Positions 1-9,466 of a stretch of 64,000 nucleotides of DNA are shown here, piece after piece. The translations under genes and the position numbers were made by a program. The stretch spans positions 43,154-107,153 of the forward strand of contig JANQGX010000023.1 in assembly GCA_028282885.1 (NCBI GenBank). Direction: 5' to 3'. The notes below the pieces were generated by a model that was given only the letters and a program-made list of their open reading frames with translations, made no database searches and was not told the origin of the DNA. Positions within the stretch are counted from its first letter, which is position 1. Every line of letters begins with the position of its first letter. The stretch is from SAR324 cluster bacterium. Its GTDB lineage: Bacteria; SAR324; XYD2-FULL-50-16.

Positions 1-1
1 C

Positions 2-517
2 CTGTCGATTTACACTGCAAATGAAGAGGATCTAGAAGCAATCAGCATTGATCGCTTCCATCATCTCTTTTCAAGCATTGAGCGGACAATAGAAAACAAG
101 AGGTTATCGATTAGCTTGCAACAGGATATCGCAAGGGCGAGAAACGGCGATGAAGCTGTCTACATGGCGATTGCCTCTCTTGGGATTTCCAGAGACTCAG
201 TCGAGATTGTTAAGCTCTATTCTCCTAAAAAAAGTGAATACTCGCCTGAAAATTTGAGAGAATTAGAAGAGATTTCTGATAAAAACGATTATTTTCTGAC
301 CTCACGAGTAGGGATCAGTCTGGATGCAAGCGCGCTGTTTGCAACCGGATTGCCGATATATGGGGCAGAAGAGCAAATCAGGGAAATACTCAACGACAAA
401 ATTATGTCCGAACACACTCCTGTAGAGTTTCGAAGGCATTTTGCCAACAAGGCAAACACTATTTCGATCCTGAATAACAGCGGTGCTATAACGTTTTCAG
501 CAACAACAATGAACTAA
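2..517 (+). CDS. Tail/baseplate-type protein, C-terminal part (5' end outside window)
   Basis: The reading frame is open from base 2, so the gene begins before the window and only its last 171 residues are visible. I do not recognise the family with certainty. Position directly upstream of the tail fibre gene (4 bases apart) and a C-terminal segment of the form 'ATGLPIYGAEEQIREIL ... EHTPVEFRRHF' are reminiscent of the C-terminal ends of baseplate proteins that precede tail fibre genes in contractile phages. That assignment is inference from context. An internal TTG near base 116 could be taken as a start, but no ribosome binding site precedes it and the frame continues upstream, so a partial call is better. 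Confidence 0.55.
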   Translation: MSIYTANEEDLEAISIDRFHHLFSSIERTIENKRLSISLQQDIARARNGDEAVYMAIASLGISRDSVEIVKLYSPKKSEYSPENLRELEEISDKNDYFLTSRVGISLDASALFATGLPIYGAEEQIREILNDKIMSEHTPVEFRRHFANKANTISILNNSGAITFSATTMN

Positions 518-521
518 AATT

Positions 522-3053
522 ATGAGCTTTCCGGGCGTAAAAACTGAAATCAGCAATACTCAAGAAAATCTGAGTTTAACCGGTAGTGCTCCGAGGCCAC
601 TCCCGTCTTATGCGACATTTTCGTTTGACAACAATCCGAATTTTTTATTGGACTACGACCCCCAGGAAGGTGGATTCCCAGAAACTCCAGGGTATGTGTC
701 CGGTATAATTATTCCAAATCCTGCTTTAACCGAAATCACTTCCAACGCTGCATACGAAGATCCAGAGAATCCCGGAACAACTCTCAAGGCCCCTATCGCT
801 GAAAGTGATTACCTGGTCGATCCCAGCAACCCCAAAATTCTTCAGGTAATTATCAGGAAAGCCGAATCTAAATATGAGCTGGACCAAACTGTCAATAGAA
901 TCGCCATATATACCGCTGAAGATGTGTTGCTTTATATAATGCACATCTATCCGACTATATTCGGAGAGCAAAAATTAAACTTGAAAATCAGGCATGAATA
1001 CATATCTGAAAGGACTCTAGAGGGACTGAAGGCTGGTGACATAGACAAGCTTGTCATGGTGGATGGGCGTGTCGAGTCCATAGCTGAAAATATCGCTAAA
1101 ATGCAGGGCCTGATGGTGGATTATACTGTCGGGTCAGAGATCCAGAAAAATGAACATTTGGCGATAGAAAATGTCGAAGATATTGATACATTATCCGGCA
1201 AGGTCCATGTCCTTGAAGGGGATCATGAGATCGGAACTAAGACCATTTCAAATATTGAGTTTTCCCGCCATTTCAATGGAAATATAAACCTGGTCGGTAA
1301 AAGAGCCTCCGGTTTTACCGAAATAACCAACAACACAAATATAGATGGTGATACCTTCAGGATAAACGGAGTTGACTTTGTTGAGGGAACCGATTTCACG
1401 AAAGGGGCCACGAAAGAACTATCTGCTGAAGCCCTGAAAGATGCCATCAATGCTAGCAGTGATCCTCTGTTGTCCGATATCACCGCTTCTCTTCTTGGAG
1501 CAAAAATCACTACCTTTTTTGGTACTATTGGGATTGCAGGTAATTCGTGTACGTTGGGGTATACGGATAGTGGATCTGGTGTATCCGCTGCCATATCCGG
1601 ACCCAATTTCACCGGAGGGACTGATTACTCTGTTCTTACCATCAACGGAACAGCAAAAGGACCAATCAAAGTGATTAACGCTGCAGACAATTCAGTAGTT
1701 GTTAACGCTCACTGCGAAGAACTAAGCATCAATACAGACAATGTCGATTGTTTGGATTTTACCGGTACCGGGACTGTTGTTATCAATGGGGTCATTCACA
1801 CCGGGAATCCCAGGATTAATGAGAATACTGCCCTTAGTAAAACATCCACTCAATTAAACGAAACAGTCGACTTCAAAGAGGGTATTAATAAAACCCCTAC
1901 CCAGATAAATGAGACCGTTGATTTTAAGGAAGGGATAACCCAGACTCCGACTCAGCTCAATGACACGGTCGACTTTAAAGAGGCGATTAGCAAATCCCCG
2001 ACTCAAATAAACGATACTGTTGATTTCAAAGAAGCTGTAACCCTCACTCCAACCCAAATCAATGGATTACTAGGGGATATTCAGACTGTTGATCAGAAAA
2101 TAGACTCAACAATCGCAGGACTGGATCCAAAAGAATCCGTCATAGATGAGATCGACTTCACAACTGCTGAACCAGCTACTCCCAGCGATGGTGACAGATT
2201 CATCAATACCGTAACTGGAGATTCAAGTCAGACAACCACTGCTGTAACTGCAAAATACATCTACCAATGGGATACAGATCACTGGATTGAGATCATTCCG
2301 GACAAAGGCACCTACCTTCAGAATGAAACCACTGAGCGATTCAGAGTCTTTGATGGTACGGATTGGGTAAATTTCGGTTCCTTCCTGATGCATAATTCCC
2401 TTGGTGGTTTAAACTCTGGGGATTATAGGCATTTAACTGAAGCTGAACACACAACTGTCAGCGAGACAGAGGCCAAAGATGAAACCGATACAGCCAGGCG
2501 CCAATGGACCTCTCAGAGAGTGCATAAGGCTATCAGTGTCAACAAATCAATAGTCCCGGTAGGCTCCATTATTGGGATTCATCCCAGCATAGATCCAGCC
2601 AAAGCGCTTGATGCTGTTTTTTGGGCCTATTGTGACAACACAGGTGATAACCTGACGATAACGTATCCTGATGGAACAACAACCAGTATTGCCCGTCCTA
2701 ATCTGACTGATTCAAGGTTTTTAATGGGGGGGACCGCACTTGGAACAGGTGGATCAAATACGATGTTAGACCATAAACATACATATTCTCTGATAGCTGC
2801 AGGACAAACAGGCGGGAGTCACAGACATAATGTGGAAGTGGAAGCGCATGCGGCCCGGAACATCAGTACTACCCCTAGTGGAACTTATTACCCTCATAAA
2901 GCCTCCGGTGGCTACCAACATCGGACAAACTACGTATCGCATACTCACAACGCAAGTGATGTTTCAGGGACAATCGGAGTCAATTCCTACCCATCGTCCA
3001 CAAATTCCAGACCCTTATATTTCACAGTAAAATTTTTTATGAGGATCAAATAA
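522..3053 (+). CDS. Tail fibre protein with tandem repeats and HxH collar-like tip
   Basis: 843 residues. The N-terminal third should attach to the baseplate. The middle carries 4.5 copies of a 17-residue repeat (consensus KTPTQxNxTVDFKEGIx, roughly residues 440-515), as expected for a fibrous trimer shaft. The C-terminal 120 residues are rich in His-x-His pairs (DHKHTYS, GSHRHNVE, VSHTHNAS), the pattern of metal-coordinating tips in T4 gp12/gp37-like fibres and phage tail-collar domains. The end 'RPLYFTVKFFMRIK' matches the usual closing strand of such tips. The role is inferred to be host receptor binding. It overlaps the next gene by one base (TAATG). Confidence 0.85.
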   Translation: MSFPGVKTEISNTQENLSLTGSAPRPLPSYATFSFDNNPNFLLDYDPQEGGFPETPGYVSGIIIPNPALTEITSNAAYEDPENPGTTLKAPIAESDYLVDPSNPKILQVIIRKAESKYELDQTVNRIAIYTAEDVLLYIMHIYPTIFGEQKLNLKIRHEYISERTLEGLKAGDIDKLVMVDGRVESIAENIAKMQGLMVDYTVGSEIQKNEHLAIENVEDIDTLSGKVHVLEGDHEIGTKTISNIEFSRHFNGNINLVGKRASGFTEITNNTNIDGDTFRINGVDFVEGTDFTKGATKELSAEALKDAINASSDPLLSDITASLLGAKITTFFGTIGIAGNSCTLGYTDSGSGVSAAISGPNFTGGTDYSVLTINGTAKGPIKVINAADNSVVVNAHCEELSINTDNVDCLDFTGTGTVVINGVIHTGNPRINENTALSKTSTQLNETVDFKEGINKTPTQINETVDFKEGITQTPTQLNDTVDFKEAISKSPTQINDTVDFKEAVTLTPTQINGLLGDIQTVDQKIDSTIAGLDPKESVIDEIDFTTAEPATPSDGDRFINTVTGDSSQTTTAVTAKYIYQWDTDHWIEIIPDKGTYLQNETTERFRVFDGTDWVNFGSFLMHNSLGGLNSGDYRHLTEAEHTTVSETEAKDETDTARRQWTSQRVHKAISVNKSIVPVGSIIGIHPSIDPAKALDAVFWAYCDNTGDNLTITYPDGTTTSIARPNLTDSRFLMGGTALGTGGSNTMLDHKHTYSLIAAGQTGGSHRHNVEVEAHAARNISTTPSGTYYPHKASGGYQHRTNYVSHTHNASDVSGTIGVNSYPSSTNSRPLYFTVKFFMRIK
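1839..2042 (+). repeat. Four 51-bp in-frame tandem repeats in the tail fibre shaft
   Basis: Four consecutive 51-base units encode TPTQxNxTVDFKEGIx-type 17-mers, followed by a half unit (LTPTQING). Amino acids are more conserved than bases, because synonymous positions differ between units. This indicates an old protein repeat under selection rather than a recent slippage expansion. Confidence 0.85.
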
Positions 3054-3370
3054 TGGCACTCAAAAAGGATTTTTCCGAAGGAAGCAGGTATTATTACGCT
3101 GTTATCGTATCAATAGTGCAAAACAAATGTTTGCATCCCGATGTTCAAAATCTGAACCACCGGTTACAACTAAACCTTTTTGTCAGGGATTCACAGGATG
3201 AAAAGGTTTTTGATTTTGAAAACGAGCTTTATTTTGATATCCCTGTTGAATTCGATAATGACCCTCTATCTGTAACTGTACAAAGTGAGAAAGGGAATAA
3301 TAGCACTAAAATGTGTTATGAATGGATAAAAACCAATGTTGAGCTTTTCAAAACCTTTGAAGACGTGTAA
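3053..3370 (+). CDS. Small protein after the tail fibre, unknown (possible fibre chaperone)
   Basis: 105 residues, mixed charge, no signal peptide or membrane segment. The start codon overlaps the tail fibre stop (TAATG), implying translational coupling. Phage tail fibre genes are often followed by a small fibre-assembly chaperone, so that is a reasonable guess from position alone. No family motif was recognised. Confidence 0.6.
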   Translation: MALKKDFSEGSRYYYAVIVSIVQNKCLHPDVQNLNHRLQLNLFVRDSQDEKVFDFENELYFDIPVEFDNDPLSVTVQSEKGNNSTKMCYEWIKTNVELFKTFEDV

Positions 3371-3376
3371 GTAATT

Positions 3377-3628
3377 ATGGAAACATATACTATTGTTCTT
3401 AAACGGAAATACTGGTTCAATCGTCGTCTGAAAAATGTGATAGGTAATGTTTTCCCGCAAGACATGAATCATGCGGGTTCCAGGTTTATGCTGGTTATGT
3501 TTGAAGACCGGTCGCAGGAAATTGTAAACCTGGAAAATTTTGAAGGCTACACTCTTTCCAAAGAGTTGTTTTTTATTGAAGCAAAACAAGTTGAAAAGGA
3601 AAGCAGGGGAGCGGCTACCGTTCAATAA
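3377..3628 (+). CDS. Small basic protein, unknown
   Basis: 83 residues, 6 bases after the preceding gene in the same orientation. Predicted to be mostly beta-strand at the start (YTIVLKRKYWFNRR) with no membrane segment. Unknown function. It sits between the tail fibre and the lipoprotein gene. Confidence 0.55.
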   Translation: METYTIVLKRKYWFNRRLKNVIGNVFPQDMNHAGSRFMLVMFEDRSQEIVNLENFEGYTLSKELFFIEAKQVEKESRGAATVQ

Positions 3629-3636
3629 GGGGACTT

Positions 3637-5136
3637 ATGAATATAAAAAGTTTACTGCTAATCGTTTTTGTGGTTTTTTTTCTTCACGCCTGCATGGCAG
3701 ATAGTGATTCCTCCTCTGGCTCTGGTGGCTCAGCGGGGGATTCCACAGGGGACTCCACCACGGACGCAACCACAGACACCGGAGGGGATAGCACAAGCGA
3801 TGCTACTTCGGACACTCCGACAACACCGGGAAGTCTGGCTTATATCGATCTTACAGGGGCTAAAAGCGCCCTGGTCACTTCCAATTTCAGCCCATCCGCG
3901 AACTATATACCTATGTCAACCGGTACAAACAGCGGTCTACTGAAAATAACGGATGATGGCTATGTCCTGGATGTTCCCGCGACCGACGCTAGTGGTAATG
4001 AAGTGACTCTTTCTTACGATCCTATATTTATCACCAAAGCGAATGCCGATTACACTGCTGTCTATTTCATGGACCCTACTCAATTTGGAGGCTACACCAG
4101 TGCGGAAGATGCAATCAGAAATGCTCACGAGGTTTTTTTGGTCAACAATGTAACAGGTGAGGCTGTATCAATTGTTGCTGATGGCTCTCCGCATAAGACA
4201 ATTTACGATTTTGCGAATTCCACCATTTTTGAAGAGTCAGCTGGGAACTTATACTATTTGGCATATCAGGACAAGCCTGTTTTCGTGCCCAGATTGCGAG
4301 TGATTAAACTTGATCTGTCAACAATGCAGACAACTGTTATGACGCCGGATAGCGATGATGTTCAATATTTTGAGGTCGATAAAGACGGAAATATTGCCTA
4401 TCAGGGGTTTGAGTATTGTTCAGGTGTCTGCGGCGTCATTTATGTTAGAAAAATAGTCACGTCAAGTGGGGTGTATACAATTCCACCTGACACTCCAACC
4501 TATATGAGTCTCGATGTCTGGCTGAGTCTTGAGGGAAAATTTCAATATAACGAAGCTACATCAGACGGAAGTAACGTGCGTAGCTATTACTATCAAATTA
4601 ACGTGGCTGAAAATGGTACGCCATCATTCGATCTGCTTTACGAAGTGCCTGTAAATGCCTCTCCCGGGGTTGGGAAAACATCATATTATCTACCTACCAA
4701 CAATAACCTATATGTATTAAACACGGTATCAACTGGCTTTGTTGAGGCATGCAACGGGACTAATACACCCGTTTTTTTGAGCTACGCAGACTACAATATA
4801 GATAGTGTCGACCTGGCCACTTCAGACAATACCAGCATCTATATTGCAGGAAATAACCTGTCCGGGCAGAAAATCCTGAAAAGGGTCACCAGGGGATTAG
4901 GAGCAGCTAGCACTTACCACCCTATGGATGTAACCGAAAATGGAACTACGGATCTTATTAGCCCAAATAAGTATTCAATTTCCAAAATGGTCCCTAACGG
5001 TTCTGGAGGAATCATTTTTACAGGAACCAGGTTATCAGATAATGAGAGTGTAGTAGGGGAGATTGATTCGGTTGGGAATGACACTATATTCGCGACCGGT
5101 TCTCAGGCCGAGGCTGATGCGCTGGTTCGGTTGTGA
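3637..5136 (+). CDS. Phage-encoded secreted lipoprotein, beta-propeller-like
   Basis: 499 residues. The N-terminus has a short charged start, a hydrophobic core (SLLLIVFVVFFL) and the lipobox L-H-A-C with Cys19 as the lipidated residue. A long Ser/Gly/Asp/Thr-rich linker (residues 21-65) follows, then about 430 residues of repeating beta-rich sequence (YIDL, VYFMD, LYYLA, NIAYQG) that looks like a propeller or quinoprotein-type fold. AGGGG 8 bases upstream supports the start. It lies between tail fibre and lysis genes. Phage lipoproteins in such places can block receptors (superinfection exclusion) or change the host surface. Here this is only an inference. Confidence 0.7.
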   Translation: MNIKSLLLIVFVVFFLHACMADSDSSSGSGGSAGDSTGDSTTDATTDTGGDSTSDATSDTPTTPGSLAYIDLTGAKSALVTSNFSPSANYIPMSTGTNSGLLKITDDGYVLDVPATDASGNEVTLSYDPIFITKANADYTAVYFMDPTQFGGYTSAEDAIRNAHEVFLVNNVTGEAVSIVADGSPHKTIYDFANSTIFEESAGNLYYLAYQDKPVFVPRLRVIKLDLSTMQTTVMTPDSDDVQYFEVDKDGNIAYQGFEYCSGVCGVIYVRKIVTSSGVYTIPPDTPTYMSLDVWLSLEGKFQYNEATSDGSNVRSYYYQINVAENGTPSFDLLYEVPVNASPGVGKTSYYLPTNNNLYVLNTVSTGFVEACNGTNTPVFLSYADYNIDSVDLATSDNTSIYIAGNNLSGQKILKRVTRGLGAASTYHPMDVTENGTTDLISPNKYSISKMVPNGSGGIIFTGTRLSDNESVVGEIDSVGNDTIFATGSQAEADALVRL

Positions 5137-5175
5137 AAAATCAGTGTTTGACTATACTTGCGGGAAAATGAAGCT

Positions 5176-5625
5176 ATGGAACTAATATCACCAAGAAGAT
5201 TCGACACCCATGATACAACTCTGGGCGAACTGTTTATCGGGGATTATCGGCAGTGCTTAACCCTGGAAGATACCCATAGGCATGAAAAGATCCCGAAGAA
5301 AACCAGGATTGGTGCGGGAAGATATGAAATAAAACTCCGCAAGAGTTCTCCAATGGCAAAGAAGTACCGGGACAAATACGGTACAGACGGGATGATCTGG
5401 CTTCAAAACGTTCCCGAATTTGAACATGTCTACATACATATCGGAGTGGATCGGAAAAGCACAGACGGGTGTATTATCGTCGGGAATACTTTGTACATGG
5501 AAACCAAAAACGGAGTGTTGGTTCCTCGTCTATGGCATTCAAGTAAAGCGTATTTGGATTTGCATCCAAAAATTGTTAAGGCACTGAAAACGGAGAGAGT
5601 TTTTATCACAATAATTGATAATTAA
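5176..5625 (+). CDS. DUF5675-like protein, candidate cell-wall/lysis enzyme
   Basis: 149 residues from the ATG preceded by GGGAAAATG. An upstream TTG at 5158 would add six residues but has no better site. The pattern T-x-G-x-L-x(6)-C-x-T-L-E-D near residues 13-28, then 'YIHIGVDRKSTDGCIIVG' around residues 85-103, matches the phage-associated DUF5675 family as I remember it. In that family the His..Asp..Gly-Cys stretch resembles an L,D-transpeptidase-type active site. It is followed by two membrane proteins, so the three genes may form the lysis cassette with this one as the wall-acting component. Enzyme activity is inferred. Confidence 0.65.
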   Translation: MELISPRRFDTHDTTLGELFIGDYRQCLTLEDTHRHEKIPKKTRIGAGRYEIKLRKSSPMAKKYRDKYGTDGMIWLQNVPEFEHVYIHIGVDRKSTDGCIIVGNTLYMETKNGVLVPRLWHSSKAYLDLHPKIVKALKTERVFITIIDN

Positions 5626-5640
5626 CTCAAAAGGAAAACA

Positions 5641-6072
5641 ATGAGTTCTACACCTGTTGCTCCTGTCACAAACCTTCCAGTAACCGAGTCACTTAAAGTA
5701 GTAGAATCCGCCTGGTTTCAACTAGGTTTTTTAGGCCTTTTGCTTGTTGTAGGGGTTCTCATAATTAGATATCTGCTCAAGCAGATAAAAACGACGGAAG
5801 ATCGGTATAATGCTCAACGAGAAGCTCATACGGAAGAAAGAAAATTAAACGAAGCTAATCACCGGGCAGAATGGGAAAAGCTTAAAAGTTCACATGAGGA
5901 GGATCGACAGAAATGGGCCGACGCCACAGAAAAACACATGACCATGATCGTAACGACAATGAAAGAAAACTCAGACAATTTTACCAGGATTGTTGAGGGA
6001 ACCCTGAAGGAAAACAACAGGTTTCTATCAACCGCCTCAGAGGTTATGAGAGAATGCAGAAAAGCCAGTTAA
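5641..6072 (+). CDS. Single-pass membrane protein with long coiled coil (lysis module?)
   Basis: 143 residues. One strong transmembrane helix (about residues 26-47, FQLGFLGLLLVVGVLIIRYL) is followed by about 90 residues of charged heptad-type helix. This layout fits an inner-membrane spanin-like or holin-accessory protein, but no family was recognised. AAGGAAAACA precedes the ATG. It is placed between the DUF5675-like gene and a second small membrane protein. Confidence 0.6.
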   Translation: MSSTPVAPVTNLPVTESLKVVESAWFQLGFLGLLLVVGVLIIRYLLKQIKTTEDRYNAQREAHTEERKLNEANHRAEWEKLKSSHEEDRQKWADATEKHMTMIVTTMKENSDNFTRIVEGTLKENNRFLSTASEVMRECRKAS

Positions 6073-6112
6073 ATTATAAACATTGAATTTTTTTTAAAGA
6101 AAAGAAGGAATT

Positions 6113-6502
6113 ATGAAACTGTTCAGAATTATTTTAATGCTCATAGGTGTTGTTGTCATTGTTTTGCTTGGAGCACTGTTTTTCACGAACCAGGCAATGG
6201 CCTCAGAAGTTATGACCGATGAAGAGGCGAAGAAGATCATTGAAGCCATGGTTTTTGCACTGTTCCCCCAGTTAAAAATTTACCTGGTTTATGCCGCGAC
6301 AACGCTTGGTGCAATTCTGGCAGTATGCACAGCCCTGTTTTCTTTTGGGAAGGTCGTTGTGAAGGCTACATGGTGGACAACCAGGGACGACAAACTTTTG
6401 AAAAAATGGGAAGTCAAATTTCAAGCGGTTTTAAAGATCCCCATTGTTGGCCGGATTATCAAACTTACTGATCGCTTTTCGATTCTGAAAGACAAAACAT
6501 AG
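6113..6502 (+). CDS. Small two-helix membrane protein, candidate holin
   Basis: 129 residues. The N-terminal hydrophobic segment (residues 4-25) ends with ANxMAS-like residues and could be a signal peptide or signal anchor. A second transmembrane helix lies around residues 55-82, followed by a basic C-terminal tail. AAGAAGGAATT precedes the ATG. Size, topology and its place at the end of the probable lysis cassette make it the best holin candidate. There is no sequence-level proof. Confidence 0.5.
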   Translation: MKLFRIILMLIGVVVIVLLGALFFTNQAMASEVMTDEEAKKIIEAMVFALFPQLKIYLVYAATTLGAILAVCTALFSFGKVVVKATWWTTRDDKLLKKWEVKFQAVLKIPIVGRIIKLTDRFSILKDKT

Positions 6503-6510
6503 GAGCAACA

Positions 6511-7086
6511 ATGGCTATCGAAATTACAGGTGAACACTTCAGCCCGAAATATGTTCGCCGTTTTGTTCAAAGACAGTTTGAGAAGGAGGGGCTAGTATTC
6601 GGAGAAAAAAACCCAGAAATCTCCAAACGTTTAAAACGGGAAGGCGGGGCTTCACTTGCTCATGTTACTTTATTTCTGAAGTCGGGAATGAAGCTTAAGC
6701 TTGGTATCAAATTCGGCATTAAGGCAGGAAAGATACAGCCGAATTCCAAAGGAATAATCTATTCTGCCAAGCTCAACGCCTCAATGATTCCGCTTTCCAG
6801 AGCGAAAGGCCAAGACTACGACTGGACGGGCTTCATCAGGAAAATAGCTGATTTCGTCCAGAAAAAGGAGGAGAAACAGGTATCAAAACCGCCAACAGTC
6901 AGCAAGGCCAAGGCCACGGACAACAGAGTTCCCAATACTTACAAGGCAAAGCTTGAAGCTAAGAGAACAGAAATAGAAGAGAAAAAGAAGGCGCTGAAAG
7001 AACAACAAAAGCTCCTTGCCGACCAGAACGCCGAGAACGAAAAACTTGAATCAGAAATCGAAGAGTTCAAAAAAGTAGCCGCTTAA
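6511..7086 (+). CDS. Probable internal head / injected protein with coiled-coil tail
   Basis: 191 residues. The N-terminal 120 residues form a compact domain (FLKSGMKLKLGIKFGIKAGK; YDWTGFIRKIADFV) and the C-terminal 60 residues are a continuous charged coiled coil ending EEFKKVAA. The same fold-plus-coil arrangement occurs at the start of the next gene. This suggests both belong to a family of small domains that accompany large injected polyvalent phage proteins (DarA-type regions). AGGAGCAACA before ATG is a good ribosome site. No A-x-E-S cleavage motif was seen in it. Function unknown. Confidence 0.5.
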   Translation: MAIEITGEHFSPKYVRRFVQRQFEKEGLVFGEKNPEISKRLKREGGASLAHVTLFLKSGMKLKLGIKFGIKAGKIQPNSKGIIYSAKLNASMIPLSRAKGQDYDWTGFIRKIADFVQKKEEKQVSKPPTVSKAKATDNRVPNTYKAKLEAKRTEIEEKKKALKEQQKLLADQNAENEKLESEIEEFKKVAA

Positions 7087-7099
7087 AAAAGGATAAGCC

Positions 7100-9457
7100 A
7101 TGATTCCCGTACTACATGAAAAAGATTTTCTTGAATTCCCCGATGTTGAAGCTGAAAAGATCGCTTCAGAAATTGCCTTTGTCTGTGTTGTGGATAAAGA
7201 AGAAGGGGCGTTTGAAAGTGTTTCAGATTTCGATTTCGATGAGTCGGTTTTTGACGATTTTATCGCAGAGTATATCCCTATAGATATAGCGACAGAATCG
7301 ATCTCTACGACATGGGGAAAGCTTATAAACTTTGAGAAAGAGATCAAAATAACCGGGAATGCCATGGCAAAGGCGGCGGGGATCGCGATGCTTCCTGGAA
7401 CTGACGGTTTTTCGACTTCCGCACCGCGCAAAAAGGACGGCCAATATTACACTAGGGCAACTTTCGCCTTCGCAGATGGTCAGGCAGTTCGGATCCTGTT
7501 CTACAACCCGGACAGGCCGGAAGAAAAACATCGCTATCCTTCTGAAGTGGTCTCGTTTCAGATTTTTCTGAATAAAAAAGACATAACCCCCCATCTGGTT
7601 AAGGGCGGAGGCAAGGATTACGGACCCAGGAAATTTGGAAAGATTATCGGCAATCTGCTTAAAAAGAACTCCGAGAAATTCCAGCAGAAAAACGCTGAGA
7701 TCAAGGCTCAGAAAGAAGAGTTGGAAAACCTTGATAAGGAATTGTCTGATATTGCGAAGCAAAGAGAACTGATTGAGAGCGAGCTTCAGCAATCAAAAGA
7801 AAAAGGCGTCTTCCTGCTTAAACAAAGGGATGACTGGAAGGCCAAAGCTGAAGAGGAGCGGTACAAAAAAGAGGCAAGTGAATATACTGCCCCTGATGGG
7901 AAGAAGCACGATATACCACAAACAGACAATCAGCCGGGCTCGGATCATCTTGTTTTCTGGAACAGAAGGGATGTCAATGCTTGGATTAATGGTAATGCCA
8001 ATCTCAAAAAGAGTGCTCTAAATTCGCTTATGGAGATCGTCACAAAAGACGGCGATGTCTATACGTGGATTAATTCAGCCGATTATGAAAACTCAAATGT
8101 CGATGGCCCCGCCACTCCCATCATTTACAAGAAGAGGTCCGCCGAAGAAAAACGCCAAAAAGAAATAGAAGAATCCAAAGTAGAAACCGAGGCTGGAACA
8201 AGCTGGCAAGAAGGCGTTTATAGTAAATTTGTCGGTAAAAAATCTGATATCGGACTATCCACAAAGGAAATTGCAAAGGCTATTCGGGATGATATCAAAG
8301 AAGCCCGGAAGACTGGTAACATTCTGGACGCTGGTGGAAAAACATACTCAGTAAGGATGAAGAATTCCAGCATTACAGTTGAGTTAAAAGCTTTGCCTGA
8401 TGGTGTTGAGCTTTTTTCCGAAAAATACAAAAAGCATCTTGGACAAAACGACCCCGATCTTCCCTTTCATGGAGGCAGGTACAGCAAGGAAGTCAAGGAT
8501 ACCATAGATAAATTAAAGTCAATAATGGCTCAGTATGAGCGATCTGAGACAGATATCCAGACCGATTATTTCAGTTACAATTTCTATAGCTTTGTTAATG
8601 TCGATTATGGGCTTGAGAATAAAGAAAGAGAAAGGATCATAAACGCTGCTGCAAGTCCTGAAGTCGAACAGCCAGTCTCACGGGATGACCTCAAGTCCGC
8701 TTTGATTGCCGAATATAGCCAGCTCAGAGAAAATCCCGACACTCCTCCTTTCACGATGGGAATTGATGTTGCCAGGAAGAAGGATAATGTTGCCGGGAAA
8801 GTCCGGTTGGATATCAAAAAAGCAGAGGTTGATACCCTGGAAGCTCTGAACGACCTAAAAGGCAAGATTGAATCGATAGTCAACGCTCACACGGATAGTT
8901 ATGAAATCTTTTCGGAAAAAGCAGAAAAGTTGATCACAAAAGAAATAGAAGTAGATCCACAACAACCCGATCCCGTTGATCCCGAACAGCCCCAACAAGA
9001 ACAGGTCGAAGACACATCAATTAAACAATCTGATGTTCCACCCGAAGAAAAACCAGCAGGATCTGACACACCAGAAGTCGGGAGAGACTATACGGATCGA
9101 AATGGAATTACAAAGCTCGTCACCCATGAAGTCAACGGCAGGCAGGTTTCATCCGTTGAAATCAAAGGGTTTATTAACAGCGCCTATCTCCGTGGCGGCA
9201 AATGGACCTCACTTCCGATCCAGGAAAAAACAACCATATCAGAGGACGATTTGAAAAAAGCAATCGACAAAACCGAAGAGGCTTACCAAATAGCTGATGA
9301 TATCCTTTCGAGGAAATATGATTCTCAGGGTTATGAAAAAGCGGAACAACTACTCGACAAAATATCAGAAGTTATAGAAGACGACGCAAAGCTTATGCGG
9401 GTGGACAAGCATGTTTCCAGGCTTCTCGCTGATCAATTCTCAACCATACAAGCATAG
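7100..9457 (+). CDS. Large internal head protein, protease-processed, polyvalent type
   Basis: 785 residues. An acidic N-terminal leader ends at I-A-T-E66-S, matching the A-x-E/S cleavage motif found throughout this head gene cluster (another, A-F-E-S, at residues 37-40). The mature part starts with a DNA- or nucleotide-handling-looking domain (residues 67-185, TTWGKLINF ... RRKDGQYYTRATF-like) similar in layout to N-terminal domains of DarA-type injected proteins. It is followed by a coiled coil (185-260), further alpha/beta domains and a Pro/Glu/Gln linker (about 620-665). It lies in one operon with the genes on either side. Role inferred: packaged in the head, cut by the prohead protease and injected. 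Activity unknown. Confidence 0.6.
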   Translation: MIPVLHEKDFLEFPDVEAEKIASEIAFVCVVDKEEGAFESVSDFDFDESVFDDFIAEYIPIDIATESISTTWGKLINFEKEIKITGNAMAKAAGIAMLPGTDGFSTSAPRKKDGQYYTRATFAFADGQAVRILFYNPDRPEEKHRYPSEVVSFQIFLNKKDITPHLVKGGGKDYGPRKFGKIIGNLLKKNSEKFQQKNAEIKAQKEELENLDKELSDIAKQRELIESELQQSKEKGVFLLKQRDDWKAKAEEERYKKEASEYTAPDGKKHDIPQTDNQPGSDHLVFWNRRDVNAWINGNANLKKSALNSLMEIVTKDGDVYTWINSADYENSNVDGPATPIIYKKRSAEEKRQKEIEESKVETEAGTSWQEGVYSKFVGKKSDIGLSTKEIAKAIRDDIKEARKTGNILDAGGKTYSVRMKNSSITVELKALPDGVELFSEKYKKHLGQNDPDLPFHGGRYSKEVKDTIDKLKSIMAQYERSETDIQTDYFSYNFYSFVNVDYGLENKERERIINAAASPEVEQPVSRDDLKSALIAEYSQLRENPDTPPFTMGIDVARKKDNVAGKVRLDIKKAEVDTLEALNDLKGKIESIVNAHTDSYEIFSEKAEKLITKEIEVDPQQPDPVDPEQPQQEQVEDTSIKQSDVPPEEKPAGSDTPEVGRDYTDRNGITKLVTHEVNGRQVSSVEIKGFINSAYLRGGKWTSLPIQEKTTISEDDLKKAIDKTEEAYQIADDILSRKYDSQGYEKAEQLLDKISEVIEDDAKLMRVDKHVSRLLADQFSTIQA

Positions 9458-9466
9458 GAGGACAAA

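Noticed and set aside
1839..2066. Regular repeats that could be taken for a CRISPR array
   Set aside because: Units are contiguous, in frame, without spacers, and code for a fibre repeat.
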